Shown in pieces: positions 8,302 to 17,166 of a stretch of DNA of 64,000 nucleotides. The first letter of the stretch is position 1. Every line of letters starts with the position of its first letter. Source of the DNA: Fusibacter paucivorans. GTDB lineage: Bacteria; Bacillota; Clostridia; Peptostreptococcales; Acidaminobacteraceae. The notes beneath the pieces are model-generated. The model searched no databases. It was not told the DNA's origin and worked only from the letters and a program-made list of their open reading frames with translations. The stretch covers positions 1 to 64,000 of the forward strand of contig NZ_JAHBCL010000002.1 of the NCBI RefSeq assembly GCF_018390735.1, given 5' to 3'. The position numbers and the translations under genes were made by a program.

Positions 8302-9021
8302 ATGATAGATAAGTATAATTTAATGGCGACAGACCCTGAATTTATACAGCGTCATGAAGCTTTTGCCTCAGATGAAGTCGTTAACGAAGACGGACAGACA
8401 TTGGATCATGAAACGCGCTATATGGCAATATTGGCGACACTGTTGGGATGTCAAGGTGTTGAAACGTTCAAGGTTATTTTAGCGGAGGCGCTCGATCAAA
8501 ATTTTTCTCCAATTATGGCCAAAGAAATTGTTTACCAAGCAGTAGATTACTTGGGATTTGGAAGAGTGTATCCTTTTTTGACAGCTGCAAATGACGTGAT
8601 GACTGAAAAGGGTATTCAACTGCCGCTTGAAGATCAAGCGACAACGACAATGGCAACGCGACTCGAAAAGGGTTCGGAAGCACAAATGGCAATCTTTGGC
8701 CCAGGGATGAAGGATTTCTGGCGCGGCGGTCATATTAATCGTTGGCTTGCGGCAAACTGCTTCGGCGATTATTACACGCGGAAAGGCTTGGATTTAAAAC
8801 AGCGCGAGCTGATAACATTTTGCTTCTTAGCAGCGCAAGGCGGTTGTGAATCGCAGCTGTCCAGCCATATATTCGGTAATCTAAATTTAGGGAATGACAA
8901 AGCGCTCTTAATGAAAGTCGTTTCACAGTGTTTGCCTTTTATTGGTTATCCGAGAAGTTTAAATGCAGTTGCCGCCATTCAAAAGGTGACGGAAGAAATG
9001 CAAAAAAATGCGCCTAAATAG
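8302..9021 (+). CDS. Carboxymuconolactone decarboxylase family protein
   Basis: 239 residues containing two copies of the all-helical CMD fold. The N-terminal copy has DHETRYMAILATLLGCQG and MAKEIVYQAVDYLGFGRVYPFL. The C-terminal copy has LKQRELITFCFLAAQGGCESQL and VVSQCLPFIGYPRSLNAV. The usual CxxC redox pair of AhpD-like members is not clearly present, so a peroxidase role is doubtful. Proteins of this length often sit beside cupins in MerR-controlled clusters of anaerobes; their reaction is not established. Probably co-transcribed with the cupin gene (44-bp gap). Confidence 0.85.
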   Translation: MIDKYNLMATDPEFIQRHEAFASDEVVNEDGQTLDHETRYMAILATLLGCQGVETFKVILAEALDQNFSPIMAKEIVYQAVDYLGFGRVYPFLTAANDVMTEKGIQLPLEDQATTTMATRLEKGSEAQMAIFGPGMKDFWRGGHINRWLAANCFGDYYTRKGLDLKQRELITFCFLAAQGGCESQLSSHIFGNLNLGNDKALLMKVVSQCLPFIGYPRSLNAVAAIQKVTEEMQKNAPK

Positions 9022-9065
9022 AGGTCAATAACAAATTGGAGAATCATTGTGGAGGAAATAAAAGT

Positions 9066-9407
9066 ATGCGCATAAAAGTAGAAGCAGATACGCGTTCAGT
9101 TGTCTTTGAACTAAATGACAGCGCAGCATCAAAATCGCTGCTATTACAGCTGCCAATGACGATTGAGGTTAAAAATTACAGTAACGATGAAAAAATTTTT
9201 TACCCGGAAAAAAAATTAGATACATCGGGGACACCATCAGCACGCGCGAAAGCAGGTACGCTTGCCTACTATGCGCCGTGGGGCGATGTTGTGATGTTCT
9301 ATGATCATTTTGGCAGTGCGCCTGGGCTCTATCAGCTGGGACAAGCGATTTCAGGTGTGGAGAACATTGCGCTCCTTTCTGGACAGATTAGCATTGCGGA
9401 ATGCTAA
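9066..9407 (+). CDS. Cyclophilin-like fold protein
   Basis: 113 residues. The start at 9066 is set by GTGGAGG about ten bases upstream; a start at 9036 has none. The protein corresponds to the C-terminal domain of the lipoprotein at 4591: a beta-rich N-terminus (IKVEADTRSVVFELNDS), LPMTIEVKNYSNDEKIFYPE, AKAGTLAYYAPWGDVVMFY and GLYQLGQAISG. It lacks a signal peptide, so it acts inside the cell. It is unlikely to be a proline isomerase, since these small bacterial cyclophilin-like domains lack the catalytic residues. It lies between the CMD protein and the alcohol dehydrogenase. Confidence 0.75.
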   Translation: MRIKVEADTRSVVFELNDSAASKSLLLQLPMTIEVKNYSNDEKIFYPEKKLDTSGTPSARAKAGTLAYYAPWGDVVMFYDHFGSAPGLYQLGQAISGVENIALLSGQISIAEC

Positions 9408-9488
9408 TGGAATAGGTTAAGATAATAACAGATGATATAGACGACAATGAGACAGCTAGCGTATGATTGACATGAAAAGGAGATTGCA

Positions 9489-10658
9489 ATGAATTTAGAT
9501 TTTAAATATCAAAATCCGACGACGATCTATTTTGGTAAAAAATCACTGGATAATTTGAAAAAGGAATTGTCTAACTATGGCGACAATGTATTATTGGCGT
9601 ATGGCAAAGGATCTATCAAAAAAATTGGTCTTTATGATGAAGTGATCGGGATCTTAAAAGAAGCGGGCAAAAATGTTGTTGAATTAACAGGTATTATGGC
9701 CAATCCAACATATGATAAGGTGCAAGAGGGGGCAGAACTTGTTCGTGCGAATGATATAGACATTATTTTGGCGGTTGGCGGCGGTTCGGTTATTGACTGT
9801 GCTAAAGGTATTTCTGTTGCAGCGTACTGTGCCGGTGATCCGTGGATGAAATATTGGCTGCAATTTCAGCCAGTTGATAATAAAATCGTTCCGGTAGGTT
9901 CAATCCTTACGTTGGCGGGTACGGGATCAGAAATGAATGGCGGCTCTGTCATTACCAATAATGCGATGAAACTAAAAATGGGACGTGTATTTCCTGCGAA
10001 AGTTAATCCGAAGTTTTCCATTTTAAATCCAACTTATACATTTTCATTGCCGAAATATCAAATGGTTAGTGGTATTTTCGATATGATGTCACACTTGATG
10101 GAAGCCTATTTTTCAGGTGAAGATGATGTTACGACGGATTATCTCATTGAAGGAACACTGCGTTCTATTATTCACAGTGCGAAAATTGCCGTTGAAAATC
10201 CAGAAGATTATGAGGCGAGAAGCAATCTGATGTGGAGTGCGACACTTGCCATGAATCCAATCATGGGATTGAGCAAACCGCAGGACTGGCAAGTACACAT
10301 GATCGAGCATCAATTGGGTGCTTATACCGATTGTGCACACGGTATGGGGCTAGCGGCAGTGTCATTACCATATTATCGGATGGTGCTGCCATATGGTGTT
10401 GAAAAATTTGCGAGGTTTGCAACGCAGGTTTGGGATATCGACCCAACTGGCAAATCAAAAGAAGAACTGGCTAACGCTGGTATTGATGCACTCGAAGCAT
10501 TTTGTGATGCCTGCGGAATCGTCACCAACTTGAAAGATTTAGGAACGACAGAAGACATGTTGCAGCTTATTGCAGATTCGACTGTCATTTTAGGAGCCTA
10601 TAAAAAGTTGACGAAAGAAGAAGTGTTAGAGATATTAAAAACTGCTTACGAAGCATAG
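9489..10658 (+). CDS. Iron-containing alcohol dehydrogenase (YqhD/BdhA type)
   Basis: 389 residues, the standard length for group III alcohol dehydrogenases of the YqhD/butanol-dehydrogenase branch. N-terminal FKYQNPTTIYFGKKSL is typical. The cofactor motif is GGGSVIDCAKG about residues 98-108, and the metal-binding region includes DMMSHLMEAYF and a downstream HMIEHQLGAYTDCAHGMGLA. It reduces reactive aldehydes with NADPH. As the last gene of the MerR-linked set it fits an electrophile/aldehyde stress response. It ends just before a long bidirectional terminator. Confidence 0.92.
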   Translation: MNLDFKYQNPTTIYFGKKSLDNLKKELSNYGDNVLLAYGKGSIKKIGLYDEVIGILKEAGKNVVELTGIMANPTYDKVQEGAELVRANDIDIILAVGGGSVIDCAKGISVAAYCAGDPWMKYWLQFQPVDNKIVPVGSILTLAGTGSEMNGGSVITNNAMKLKMGRVFPAKVNPKFSILNPTYTFSLPKYQMVSGIFDMMSHLMEAYFSGEDDVTTDYLIEGTLRSIIHSAKIAVENPEDYEARSNLMWSATLAMNPIMGLSKPQDWQVHMIEHQLGAYTDCAHGMGLAAVSLPYYRMVLPYGVEKFARFATQVWDIDPTGKSKEELANAGIDALEAFCDACGIVTNLKDLGTTEDMLQLIADSTVILGAYKKLTKEEVLEILKTAYEA

Positions 10659-10664
10659 TACTCT

Positions 10665-10749
10665 AAAAAAGAACCCCATTGCGGTTTATTCATTGAAATA
10701 CGTTTTAAAAACGCAGACAATGACAAGAACGGCATGCGGGTTCTTTTTT
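10665..10749. terminator. Long structured bidirectional terminator
   Basis: Outer stem AAAAAAGAACCC (10665-10676) with GGGTTCTTTTTT (10738-10749). Inside are CATTG/CAATG and a CGTTT/AAACG hairpin. It lies between the convergent alcohol dehydrogenase and QueG-like genes; the stop codon of the latter overlaps the T-run. Confidence 0.75.
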
Positions 10750-11450
10750 TATGCGTGAATACCGAATCTGACTGGGCAGGCTCGACGACATTTAAAACAA
10801 GTGATTTGGAGACGTTCATCAGAACTGTCAAAAGCATGTTGCCAGCATTTTCCCTGATGAATATGGGGCGGCATTGGTAAGAGCGCTTGAGCTTCACATG
10901 CATCTATGCAGCGGGTACAGGTTTTAATGCACAGAGATTTGGATTCATGCAGAATGGATTCTAGCGGTGCCGCGGTAATGACAGCTCCGAACCATAAACG
11001 ATTGCCATACTTTTGATTTAAGATCAGCGTATTTTTACCAAAAGTACCAAGCCCGGCAAGTGAAGCTGCATGCTTGAGCGAAATAATGCCTCTGCTTCTG
11101 CCGTGGGCATCTTTAGTCGTTGGACCTACGGCGTCAATGGGGACAGCATCAAAGCCACTGGCTTCAATCGTATACGCTAATGACATGCTAATGCGATTGA
11201 TCTGATCCGAGAGCGTATTGCGAATGAAAGCATAAGGTTCTGCTGTCGGTCTGTCATAGGTGCTTTTTAAATGCGGCAAACCAAATATGATAACGTTTTT
11301 AGCACTGGCTAAAACGGTATTTGGATGATGTGGATCAGGTGCGTCAACAAAGGCATTCGAAGGAACAATGCCATAGATTTCTATTTGTGCAGTATGCATT
11401 GCGGCAATAATGGTATCCGTTAAAGAAGAAGAGGACGTTGCGCGTATCAT
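10749..11450 (-). CDS. QueG-like [4Fe-4S] protein (epoxyqueuosine reductase family)
   Basis: 233 residues, clearly shorter than true epoxyqueuosine reductase QueG (about 310-380). The middle part GAVITAAPLESI and LAGLGTFGKNTLILN is like the QueG core. The C-terminus carries a ferredoxin-like cluster region, CIKTCTRCIDAC and CFKCRRACP. Length and divergence point to one of the QueG-like paralogues common in anaerobes rather than the tRNA enzyme. The start is set by AAGGAGTC on the minus strand. It is divergent from the LysR gene at 11592, which may control it. Confidence 0.75.
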   Translation of the reverse strand: MIRATSSSSLTDTIIAAMHTAQIEIYGIVPSNAFVDAPDPHHPNTVLASAKNVIIFGLPHLKSTYDRPTAEPYAFIRNTLSDQINRISMSLAYTIEASGFDAVPIDAVGPTTKDAHGRSRGIISLKHAASLAGLGTFGKNTLILNQKYGNRLWFGAVITAAPLESILHESKSLCIKTCTRCIDACEAQALLPMPPHIHQGKCWQHAFDSSDERLQITCFKCRRACPVRFGIHA

Positions 11451-11591
11451 TTTATGACTCCTTTGATTTTGATAAGTTATAAATTGAGCTATTTACGATA
11501 AGCTGTTGCTATGGTATGATTTTACCACGACATAATACATCGGTAAAATTGATAGATTCAATAGCATGTATTTATAGAAAAGATAGGTGAG

Positions 11592-12461
11592 ATGATGGAA
11601 ATACGCGACCTCTATTCCTTTAAGGAGATTATTAAAACTGGAAGTTTTAGCAAAGCGGCGAAACAGCTAGGGTACACACAATCGACTATCTCAACGCATA
11701 TTCAAAGGTTGGAGATGCATTATGGGGAAAAACTATTTGACAGAATTGGCAGAACCATTCAACTGACAACATTTGGCCAGGACTTAAATGCGGAGATTGA
11801 CGTGTTGTTGAGTCGATTTGAAGCCGTTGAATCGTTTCATATGAAAGAAGAAAAAATTGAGGGAACCATCCGAATTGGCGCTCCTGATTCGCTGATGATG
11901 TATAAGCTCTATAAAATTATCTACGCATACAAGCAGCGCTATCCGTTGGTTAATATTATTATTACAGGCGGTTTATGCCCCGACTTGAGAAAACAAGTGG
12001 CGGCGGGAACTTTGGATTTATGCATGATGCTTCAGCCGTTATACGAGTATGAACATTTAACCGTGCATGCGTTGAAACGCGAATCTTTTTCGCTTATTTT
12101 CCCGCCGGGGCATGTAGAACCATATCTTCCATCGTCAAAACAAATGGTTATTCTTGCAGAGGAAGGCTGTACTTATCGAGAGGTTTTTATAAGCTATTTG
12201 TCAAGCCATGGTTATCATGCAGCCAATATCATTGAAACGGGCAGTGTTGAAGCAATTAAAAAATATGTTATAGACGGTCTAGGCGTCTCATATGTACCTA
12301 ATTATGCCATTTTGGAAGAGCGAACGAAAAAGCAAGTCGTGGCAGTTGATTATGAATCAGATCTCGAATTTTATACACAACTGCTTTACCATAAAAAGAA
12401 ATGGCAAAGCCCTGCAATCCAGTATCTCATCAAAATGATTCTATCCGATGATCATGATTAA
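11592..12461 (+). CDS. LysR family transcriptional regulator
   Basis: 289 residues, the normal LysR length. The N-terminal winged helix covers about residues 1-65 (FKEIIKTGSFSKAAKQLGYT, then STISTHIQRLE). The rest is the periplasmic-binding-like effector domain (IEGTIRIGAPDSLMMYKL, YVIDGLGVSYVPNYAILEE). AGGTGAG precedes tandem ATG codons at 11592 and 11595. It is divergent from the QueG-like gene, with a TGGTATGATTTTACCA-type dyad near 11513-11528 that may be an operator. Confidence 0.9.
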   Translation: MMEIRDLYSFKEIIKTGSFSKAAKQLGYTQSTISTHIQRLEMHYGEKLFDRIGRTIQLTTFGQDLNAEIDVLLSRFEAVESFHMKEEKIEGTIRIGAPDSLMMYKLYKIIYAYKQRYPLVNIIITGGLCPDLRKQVAAGTLDLCMMLQPLYEYEHLTVHALKRESFSLIFPPGHVEPYLPSSKQMVILAEEGCTYREVFISYLSSHGYHAANIIETGSVEAIKKYVIDGLGVSYVPNYAILEERTKKQVVAVDYESDLEFYTQLLYHKKKWQSPAIQYLIKMILSDDHD

Positions 12462-12630
12462 TATTTCTACACGAACCGATGGTGTTAGGTGCGTATTTTG
12501 AAAGCAATGATTTTTAACATCATATTATCGCATCCGATATGTTTGAGTCATATAGGCATAAAGCATTAGATCGAATAAGGCATAGATGGTATAATGGGTA
12601 GACTAGAGATTATTGAAATGGAGGAATTTT

Positions 12631-14415
12631 ATGAAAAAAATGGCGGCATTGCTGCTGGTGATTATCTTATTATTATCAGCTTGCGGCAGTGAAGAGAAAA
12701 ACGCAGGGGGGAATGCGGAAAACAGCCAACCTCAAGCTCAACCTGATGTATCAAGTGAAGTACCTGCTACAGAAGCAGAAACGTCGACTGAGGAACCATC
12801 AGATGCGGTTTCAGTACAGAATTTACATGATGAAAGTGCACTGAAAGCCTACTTCTATAATTTGTATAAAGTAATGGCGGCGCCTGACAATATGCAAGAT
12901 GAAGCGTTTGTCATCGACCAATTAAGCTTTTACTATGCTGATGTTAACGGTGATGGTGAAGAAGATGTTATTTGTTATTCAGAATCACCCACTTCATCGT
13001 TTACAGAAATTGCAGTGGTTACGATCAAAGACGGTGAATACGCGACGCTTCCAAATGATATTGAACCAGTATTCGTTTACGAACAGTCGTTTTCAAAAGA
13101 GGGTGATTTTCTCATCCGCAAAGTGCGCGGAGGTGGTACTGGGGTCAGCGATACGTCAAATATAATCTATTATGCTGCCGAAGGCATGGTCGTCAACACA
13201 GGGACTTCATTGACACTGGAAGGTTATACGAGTATACCGCCAATGCCGTCTGCACCAAATGGTGTATCAGAAAGTTATAAAGGTGAGATCTTTGATATGT
13301 CTTATAAAGTCGGCACAGACGATGATCAATGGCTCATGTTCCAATATGATTATACAGAAACTGATGATATGAATGAAACGGTCATTTATTCAAAATCTGA
13401 AACCTACACATTTGAACCGTCAACACATCAATACGATGTTCAAGTCAATGAGGAAAGCGGTAAGGCAGGAACGCAGGGGGCAGCGCCGCTCAGTGAAAAT
13501 GTATACGTGCTCGGAAATCTAAGAGCTGGTCAGACGCTAAGCGGTTTTGATGTCACAGAGGCTTATGACAATGTTGGCAGTGATGCTTTTGTGGGTCTGG
13601 CTAATGGCAGTGTTGTGATTGAAGGTGACCTCTGGTATGATCAGGAGATGTGGGATGAATTCTTATTTACCGCAGATGATCCTGTGATCGATTATCCAAT
13701 CCGTTTCGATATTGATGGCCAAATATTTGATATTGACCGTCCGGGTTATGCAAGTTTTCAAACGAATATTGAGGAGTACTTAACAGCCGAACAGATTGAT
13801 TACGTTAAAAATCAGGGACAAAGTGCGAAAATAAAGCTGACCGTGACAAGTTTTAATATAGATATTGCCTATGCGTCAGAAGGCGGCGAAGGCATTGCCT
13901 TTTCATCTTTTGAATGGCTGGATGATATGGGAGAGGACGAGCGTGATCAGCCGCTGTCGAATTCGGAAGCGGCAGAAAGCATCAACGGTGATAAACTGAC
14001 AGGGTTGCATAATGAAACTTTCTATACCACGGCGCAGGGTGAATTCGTTGTTAATTATCCTGATTATCGACTTGTTATTGTACCAATGTTTGATACGATA
14101 AATGAGGATTCAGTTAAAACGCAGACTGTAGATTTTGAAGGGGACTATTTGAACACGTTAAAGTTTACGGTATTTGGCAAATTAGAAGATGTCACCATTC
14201 TTAATATTGAGGGAATGGATGATACTGGGACGCCGGAATATCTTGGCGACGTTGCCAATGCACAAGTGATCGTCAATGCCAATTTACCAAATGATATGGC
14301 CACTGTTAAAGTGACAGGCAAGTTTTATGATGGTGAAGGCACATACCTTGATGTCTCATTTAATCTCGACAACATGCGATCGCTTGAGGAATACCAAATT
14401 ATTGTAATGGAATAA
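12631..14415 (+). CDS. Large secreted lipoprotein of unknown function
   Basis: 594 residues from the ATG at 12631, which follows TGGAGG at about 12619-12624. The N-terminus is a lipoprotein signal, MKKMAALLLVIILLLSACGS (lipobox LSAC), followed by a Ser/Glu/Pro-rich linker. A segment FYYADVNGDGEEDVICYS around residues 105-120 resembles a calcium-binding DxNGDG repeat of FG-GAP-like proteins. The remaining acidic, beta-rich sequence matches nothing I know. Probably anchored on the outer face of the membrane. A strong terminator follows the gene, so it appears to be a single-gene unit. Confidence 0.75.
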   Translation: MKKMAALLLVIILLLSACGSEEKNAGGNAENSQPQAQPDVSSEVPATEAETSTEEPSDAVSVQNLHDESALKAYFYNLYKVMAAPDNMQDEAFVIDQLSFYYADVNGDGEEDVICYSESPTSSFTEIAVVTIKDGEYATLPNDIEPVFVYEQSFSKEGDFLIRKVRGGGTGVSDTSNIIYYAAEGMVVNTGTSLTLEGYTSIPPMPSAPNGVSESYKGEIFDMSYKVGTDDDQWLMFQYDYTETDDMNETVIYSKSETYTFEPSTHQYDVQVNEESGKAGTQGAAPLSENVYVLGNLRAGQTLSGFDVTEAYDNVGSDAFVGLANGSVVIEGDLWYDQEMWDEFLFTADDPVIDYPIRFDIDGQIFDIDRPGYASFQTNIEEYLTAEQIDYVKNQGQSAKIKLTVTSFNIDIAYASEGGEGIAFSSFEWLDDMGEDERDQPLSNSEAAESINGDKLTGLHNETFYTTAQGEFVVNYPDYRLVIVPMFDTINEDSVKTQTVDFEGDYLNTLKFTVFGKLEDVTILNIEGMDDTGTPEYLGDVANAQVIVNANLPNDMATVKVTGKFYDGEGTYLDVSFNLDNMRSLEEYQIIVME

Positions 14416-14466
14416 GGTTTTGCCGCGTTAGAAAACAGCATCCAATAATAAAGATTAGAAAAATAT

Positions 14467-14517
14467 AAAGGCGTTCATCGCTGTCTGGATTATCAGACTT
14501 GCGTGAACGCCTTTTTT
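14467..14517 (+). terminator. Rho-independent terminator
   Basis: AAAGGCGTTCA (14467-14477) pairs with TGAACGCCTTT, with an inner GTCTG/CAGAC stem and a T6 run. It ends the lipoprotein transcript and can also act on the minus strand. Confidence 0.9.
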
Positions 14518-14547
14518 GTCGTATTTGCCGTTTTAAAAAGGGCTGTA

Positions 14548-14937
14548 TTAAGATGCCTTCTTTGTCTTTTGTTTTTTTTCCCAGACGAGATAAGCATCGA
14601 GAAGCTGCAAAGAACGTTTCATCGTTTTGTTTTTAACTTTGGAACGATCTTTTAATACGGTAGACATTTGGAGCAATTGAACTTCTAAATATTTCGGATT
14701 GTTGAATTTCCCCATATTTGCCGGTTGTTTTGATTTTTTCTTTGATGATGCAATAGATTCGTGAAACATCAAAAGTAAAAAACTGATGCGTTTTTTAGGG
14801 GGAACCTGCATTTGTGAATTATAAACATCATTGAACAACTTGTTCATATTCTTGTTTCGGTAATAGATGTAGGCGCCAGCGCCACCTATGACAGCTAAAA
14901 CTAAGATGACAATTAAAATTGTATTCGTATTTCCCAT
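14548..14937 (-). CDS. Small membrane-anchored protein of unknown function
   Basis: 129 residues. One N-terminal membrane segment (ILIVILVLAVIGGAGAYIYY, about residues 7-26) is followed by a basic, Lys-rich cytoplasmic part (PPKKRISFLLLMFHES, KKKSKQPAN, KVKNKTMKRSLQLLDAYLVWEKKQK). GGAGG lies upstream on the minus strand. No family recognised. Topology suggests the C-terminal part is inside the cell, near nucleic acid or acidic lipid surfaces. Confidence 0.7.
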   Translation of the reverse strand: MGNTNTILIVILVLAVIGGAGAYIYYRNKNMNKLFNDVYNSQMQVPPKKRISFLLLMFHESIASSKKKSKQPANMGKFNNPKYLEVQLLQMSTVLKDRSKVKNKTMKRSLQLLDAYLVWEKKQKTKKAS

Positions 14938-15221
14938 AAATGATCCTCCGTTTTTCTCCTTTCATCAATATATATGGAAATTGTATAATTACCTTTCGTT
15001 GATCCTTCACACAATATGTTGAATTATCATCTTGTGAGAATAATACAGATTGTAGCGAAAGGATTAAAACCTGAATGATTCAATTTCCTCATATACTATT
15101 TAATCAGAAAAACGGTTAAAATGCACGAACATTTTGGCATAAATCTTTAAACTTTTAAATGCCGCCATTCCCATAAATAAGGAATAAACGAAGAAGTGGG
15201 GAATTGCAATTTCAAAATGAA

Positions 15222-15297
15222 TTGACAGAAAATTCAAAATATAGTACAATGTTATTAAGCAAGGGCGCTCACGAAATCGGGGCGACCCTGTTTTTTA
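15222..15297 (+). ncRNA. Promoter plus immediate terminator: candidate very short RNA
   Basis: A near-ideal sigma-A promoter, TTGACA (15222-15227), 17 bp, TACAAT (15245-15250), is followed within about 12 bases by a G/C-rich hairpin (AGGGCGC with GCG-A-CCCT, 15262-15289) and a T6 run. There is no open reading frame between them. The expected transcript is only about 40 nt. It lies in a 450-bp region between two minus-strand genes that otherwise has no gene. It could be a small RNA, an orphaned leader or a remnant. Confidence 0.45.
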
Positions 15298-15312
15298 TGT
15301 GATGAAAAAGTG

Positions 15313-15350
15313 AAGCCGTGTTTGATCATATTGATCCAAACACGGCTTTG
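15313..15350. terminator. Terminator hairpin downstream of the FMN-reductase gene
   Basis: AAGCCGTGTTTGATCA pairs with TGATCCAAACACGGCTT (one bulged C). It ends the minus-strand gene at 15390 and may also back up the short plus-strand unit at 15222. Confidence 0.8.
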
Positions 15351-15389
15351 TTTGTCAACGGCCTATTCAAGGAAATTAAAAATGGCTAA

Positions 15390-15932
15390 CTAAAATTTTT
15401 CAATCCAGTCAATGAAGGCTTTAAGGAAATCATTTAAAAAACCTTTTAGGCTATCGCCCACGACTTCGCCCGCATCGTTAAGTGATCCCATCACGCCGCC
15501 AACATATGCTTCAGGTTGTTGAAGAACATAGACGTTGAGGAAAGCAAGTACTTGGCGTAAATGATGATTGGCACCAAAGCCGCCAATGGCACCTGGTGAA
15601 ACACTAATAACAGCGCCTGGTTTTCCGCTCCAAGCATTTTCGCCGTATGGTCTTGAACCAACATCCAATGCATTTTTAATGGCTGCGGGATATGAACGAT
15701 TGTGTTCAGGTGTAAAGAACAGGAATGCATCAACTGATTTCAATGCATCGCGAAAAGTTGTATAAGAAGCAGGTGAATCTGCGTCTAAATCTTGGTTGTA
15801 TAATGGGAGATCAGCAATATCAATAAATTTAAATGCGTAACCTTCTGGCGCCTGTCCTGCAACATATTCTGCCAATGATCTGTTAAAAGAACCTTTTCTC
15901 GTACTGCCTACAATAATACCAATTGTTTTCAT
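15390..15932 (-). CDS. NAD(P)H-dependent FMN reductase family protein
   Basis: 180 residues of the NADPH-dependent FMN reductase fold. The phosphate-binding loop is VGSTRKGSFNRSLAEY (residues ~8-23). FFTPEHNRSYPAAIKNALD (about residues 73-91) and SPGAIGGFGANHHLRQ are the next conserved blocks. It should reduce flavins, quinones or azo compounds with NAD(P)H in the cytoplasm. AGGAGG precedes the minus-strand ATG. It is transcribed in the same direction as the Rrf2 regulator immediately upstream (67-bp gap), which probably controls it. Confidence 0.9.
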   Translation of the reverse strand: MKTIGIIVGSTRKGSFNRSLAEYVAGQAPEGYAFKFIDIADLPLYNQDLDADSPASYTTFRDALKSVDAFLFFTPEHNRSYPAAIKNALDVGSRPYGENAWSGKPGAVISVSPGAIGGFGANHHLRQVLAFLNVYVLQQPEAYVGGVMGSLNDAGEVVGDSLKGFLNDFLKAFIDWIEKF

Positions 15933-15999
15933 AATGTAACCTCCTAAGTTTTTATATAAGTATGATAATCTGATTAAATGCCGATTTCATCGGCAGAAG

Positions 16000-16407
16000 T
16001 CATTTGAGACCTTCTAAAATATCTGAAAGGTGAATAGACGATAGTGTCAAATCGACTTGCGATTGAACCTGATCGTTCACATTGGCCAGTACTTTACCAA
16101 TCCGTGCACCGACTGGGCAGTCGCGATTAGTATCTTCATGAATGGCAAAGAGTGTTGTTTCACGTTCGACTGCTTTAAAAACTTCGCTCAATGAAATCTG
16201 TTCACTTGGCTTTGCCAATCCAGTGGCACCAACTTTTGTCTGTGTCGTGATGAGGTCGGCTTTTTTCAGTAAACTCATAAGCCTTCGAATCAGTGCTGAA
16301 TTGGTATTGATACTGCCTGCGATGTATTCAGATGTAATTGGTTTGCCGTCACTTAATGCAATCATACTTAGAATATGAATGCTAACGGTAAATTTACTTG
16401 AGTACAT
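16000..16407 (-). CDS. Rrf2 family transcriptional regulator
   Basis: 135 residues of the Rrf2 type. The winged helix has KFTVSIHILSMIALSDGKPITSEYIA in segments (residues ~5-30), then SALIRRLMSLLKKADLI. Only one Cys (DCPVG) is present instead of the three that ligate an Fe-S cluster in IscR/NsrR, so it resembles the cluster-less YwnA/CymR-like group. It reads into the FMN reductase gene. Its own promoter is overlapped by a perfect palindrome (16421-16447), which indicates autorepression. Confidence 0.88.
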   Translation of the reverse strand: MYSSKFTVSIHILSMIALSDGKPITSEYIAGSINTNSALIRRLMSLLKKADLITTQTKVGATGLAKPSEQISLSEVFKAVERETTLFAIHEDTNRDCPVGARIGKVLANVNDQVQSQVDLTLSSIHLSDILEGLK

Positions 16408-16420
16408 TTAAGATCACCTC

Positions 16421-16460
16421 TATTTGTAACCATTATAGTTACAAATAAAAGAGATGTCAA
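16421..16460 (-). promoter_or_regulatory. Rrf2 promoter with perfect operator palindrome
   Basis: On the minus strand TTGACA (16460-16455), 17 bp, TATAAT (16437-16432). The -10 box lies in the 7-bp centre of a perfect inverted repeat with 10-bp arms, TATTTGTAAC / GTTACAAATA (16421-16447). A repressor bound there would block RNA polymerase. Confidence 0.85.
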
Positions 16461-16674
16461 TACTAAATGATAATAATTATCATTAATAAATTGAAAACAA
16501 AGAATGAACGGGAAGTCACAAAGATGGCTTCATATTTGGTATAAAAGTGCTATGAAGACATTTTAACGTTGCGTAAAAAAATTTGGTATAATAAGAACGG
16601 AAACTTAATCCGTAGTCAACAGTAAGTGAGTAAAATAATTTAACGATGATGTCAAAAAATTTGGAGGACACCCA

Positions 16675-17130
16675 ATGAAACATCGAATAATTGCAGCGGG
16701 CATACTGCTGGTATTTTTAATCGCAGGCTATACATACTTTATTAATCGAGAAACGATTTATATTGATCAGACGCTGACAGGTGAAAGTGTACACTGGAAA
16801 CTGGAGATGGCTGCAAAGGGCAGTGCTTACTTTAAGACGAAAAAGGATGTACTGCATGTTGAAAGCGATGGTGATTATCAGCTGACATTGACTTACAAGG
16901 GCACTTTGGATGAAATCCAAACAATGAGATCAATTAAGATTGATCAGCGGCAACCCATGTTTACTTCTCTCCAAGAAACATCTGATTCGGCGCCGACATC
17001 ATTGACTTTTCAATATAAGAATCATTTAAGCGCATCTGCAATTAATGCGATTAAAGAAGGTGAGACATTGACGATTACTGTAACATGGGATGGCGAAAAT
17101 GGTGATACCGAAACCATTGAACTCCAGTAG
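16675..17130 (+). CDS. Membrane-anchored/secreted protein of unknown function
   Basis: 151 residues with an N-terminal hydrophobic segment (IIAAGILLVFLIAGYTYF, residues ~4-21) and no lipobox, so it is an anchored extracytoplasmic protein. The rest is beta-rich (TGESVHWKLEMAAKGS, GDYQLTLTYKG, TLTITVTWDGENGDTETIEL), like an Ig-type or beta-sandwich domain. GGAGGACACCC precedes the ATG. A TATAAT at about 16587-16592 is the likely -10. The VanW gene follows after 36 bp. Confidence 0.7.
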   Translation: MKHRIIAAGILLVFLIAGYTYFINRETIYIDQTLTGESVHWKLEMAAKGSAYFKTKKDVLHVESDGDYQLTLTYKGTLDEIQTMRSIKIDQRQPMFTSLQETSDSAPTSLTFQYKNHLSASAINAIKEGETLTITVTWDGENGDTETIELQ

Positions 17131-17166
17131 TACAGATAACCGAACAGATTGGAAAGCGACTATTGA

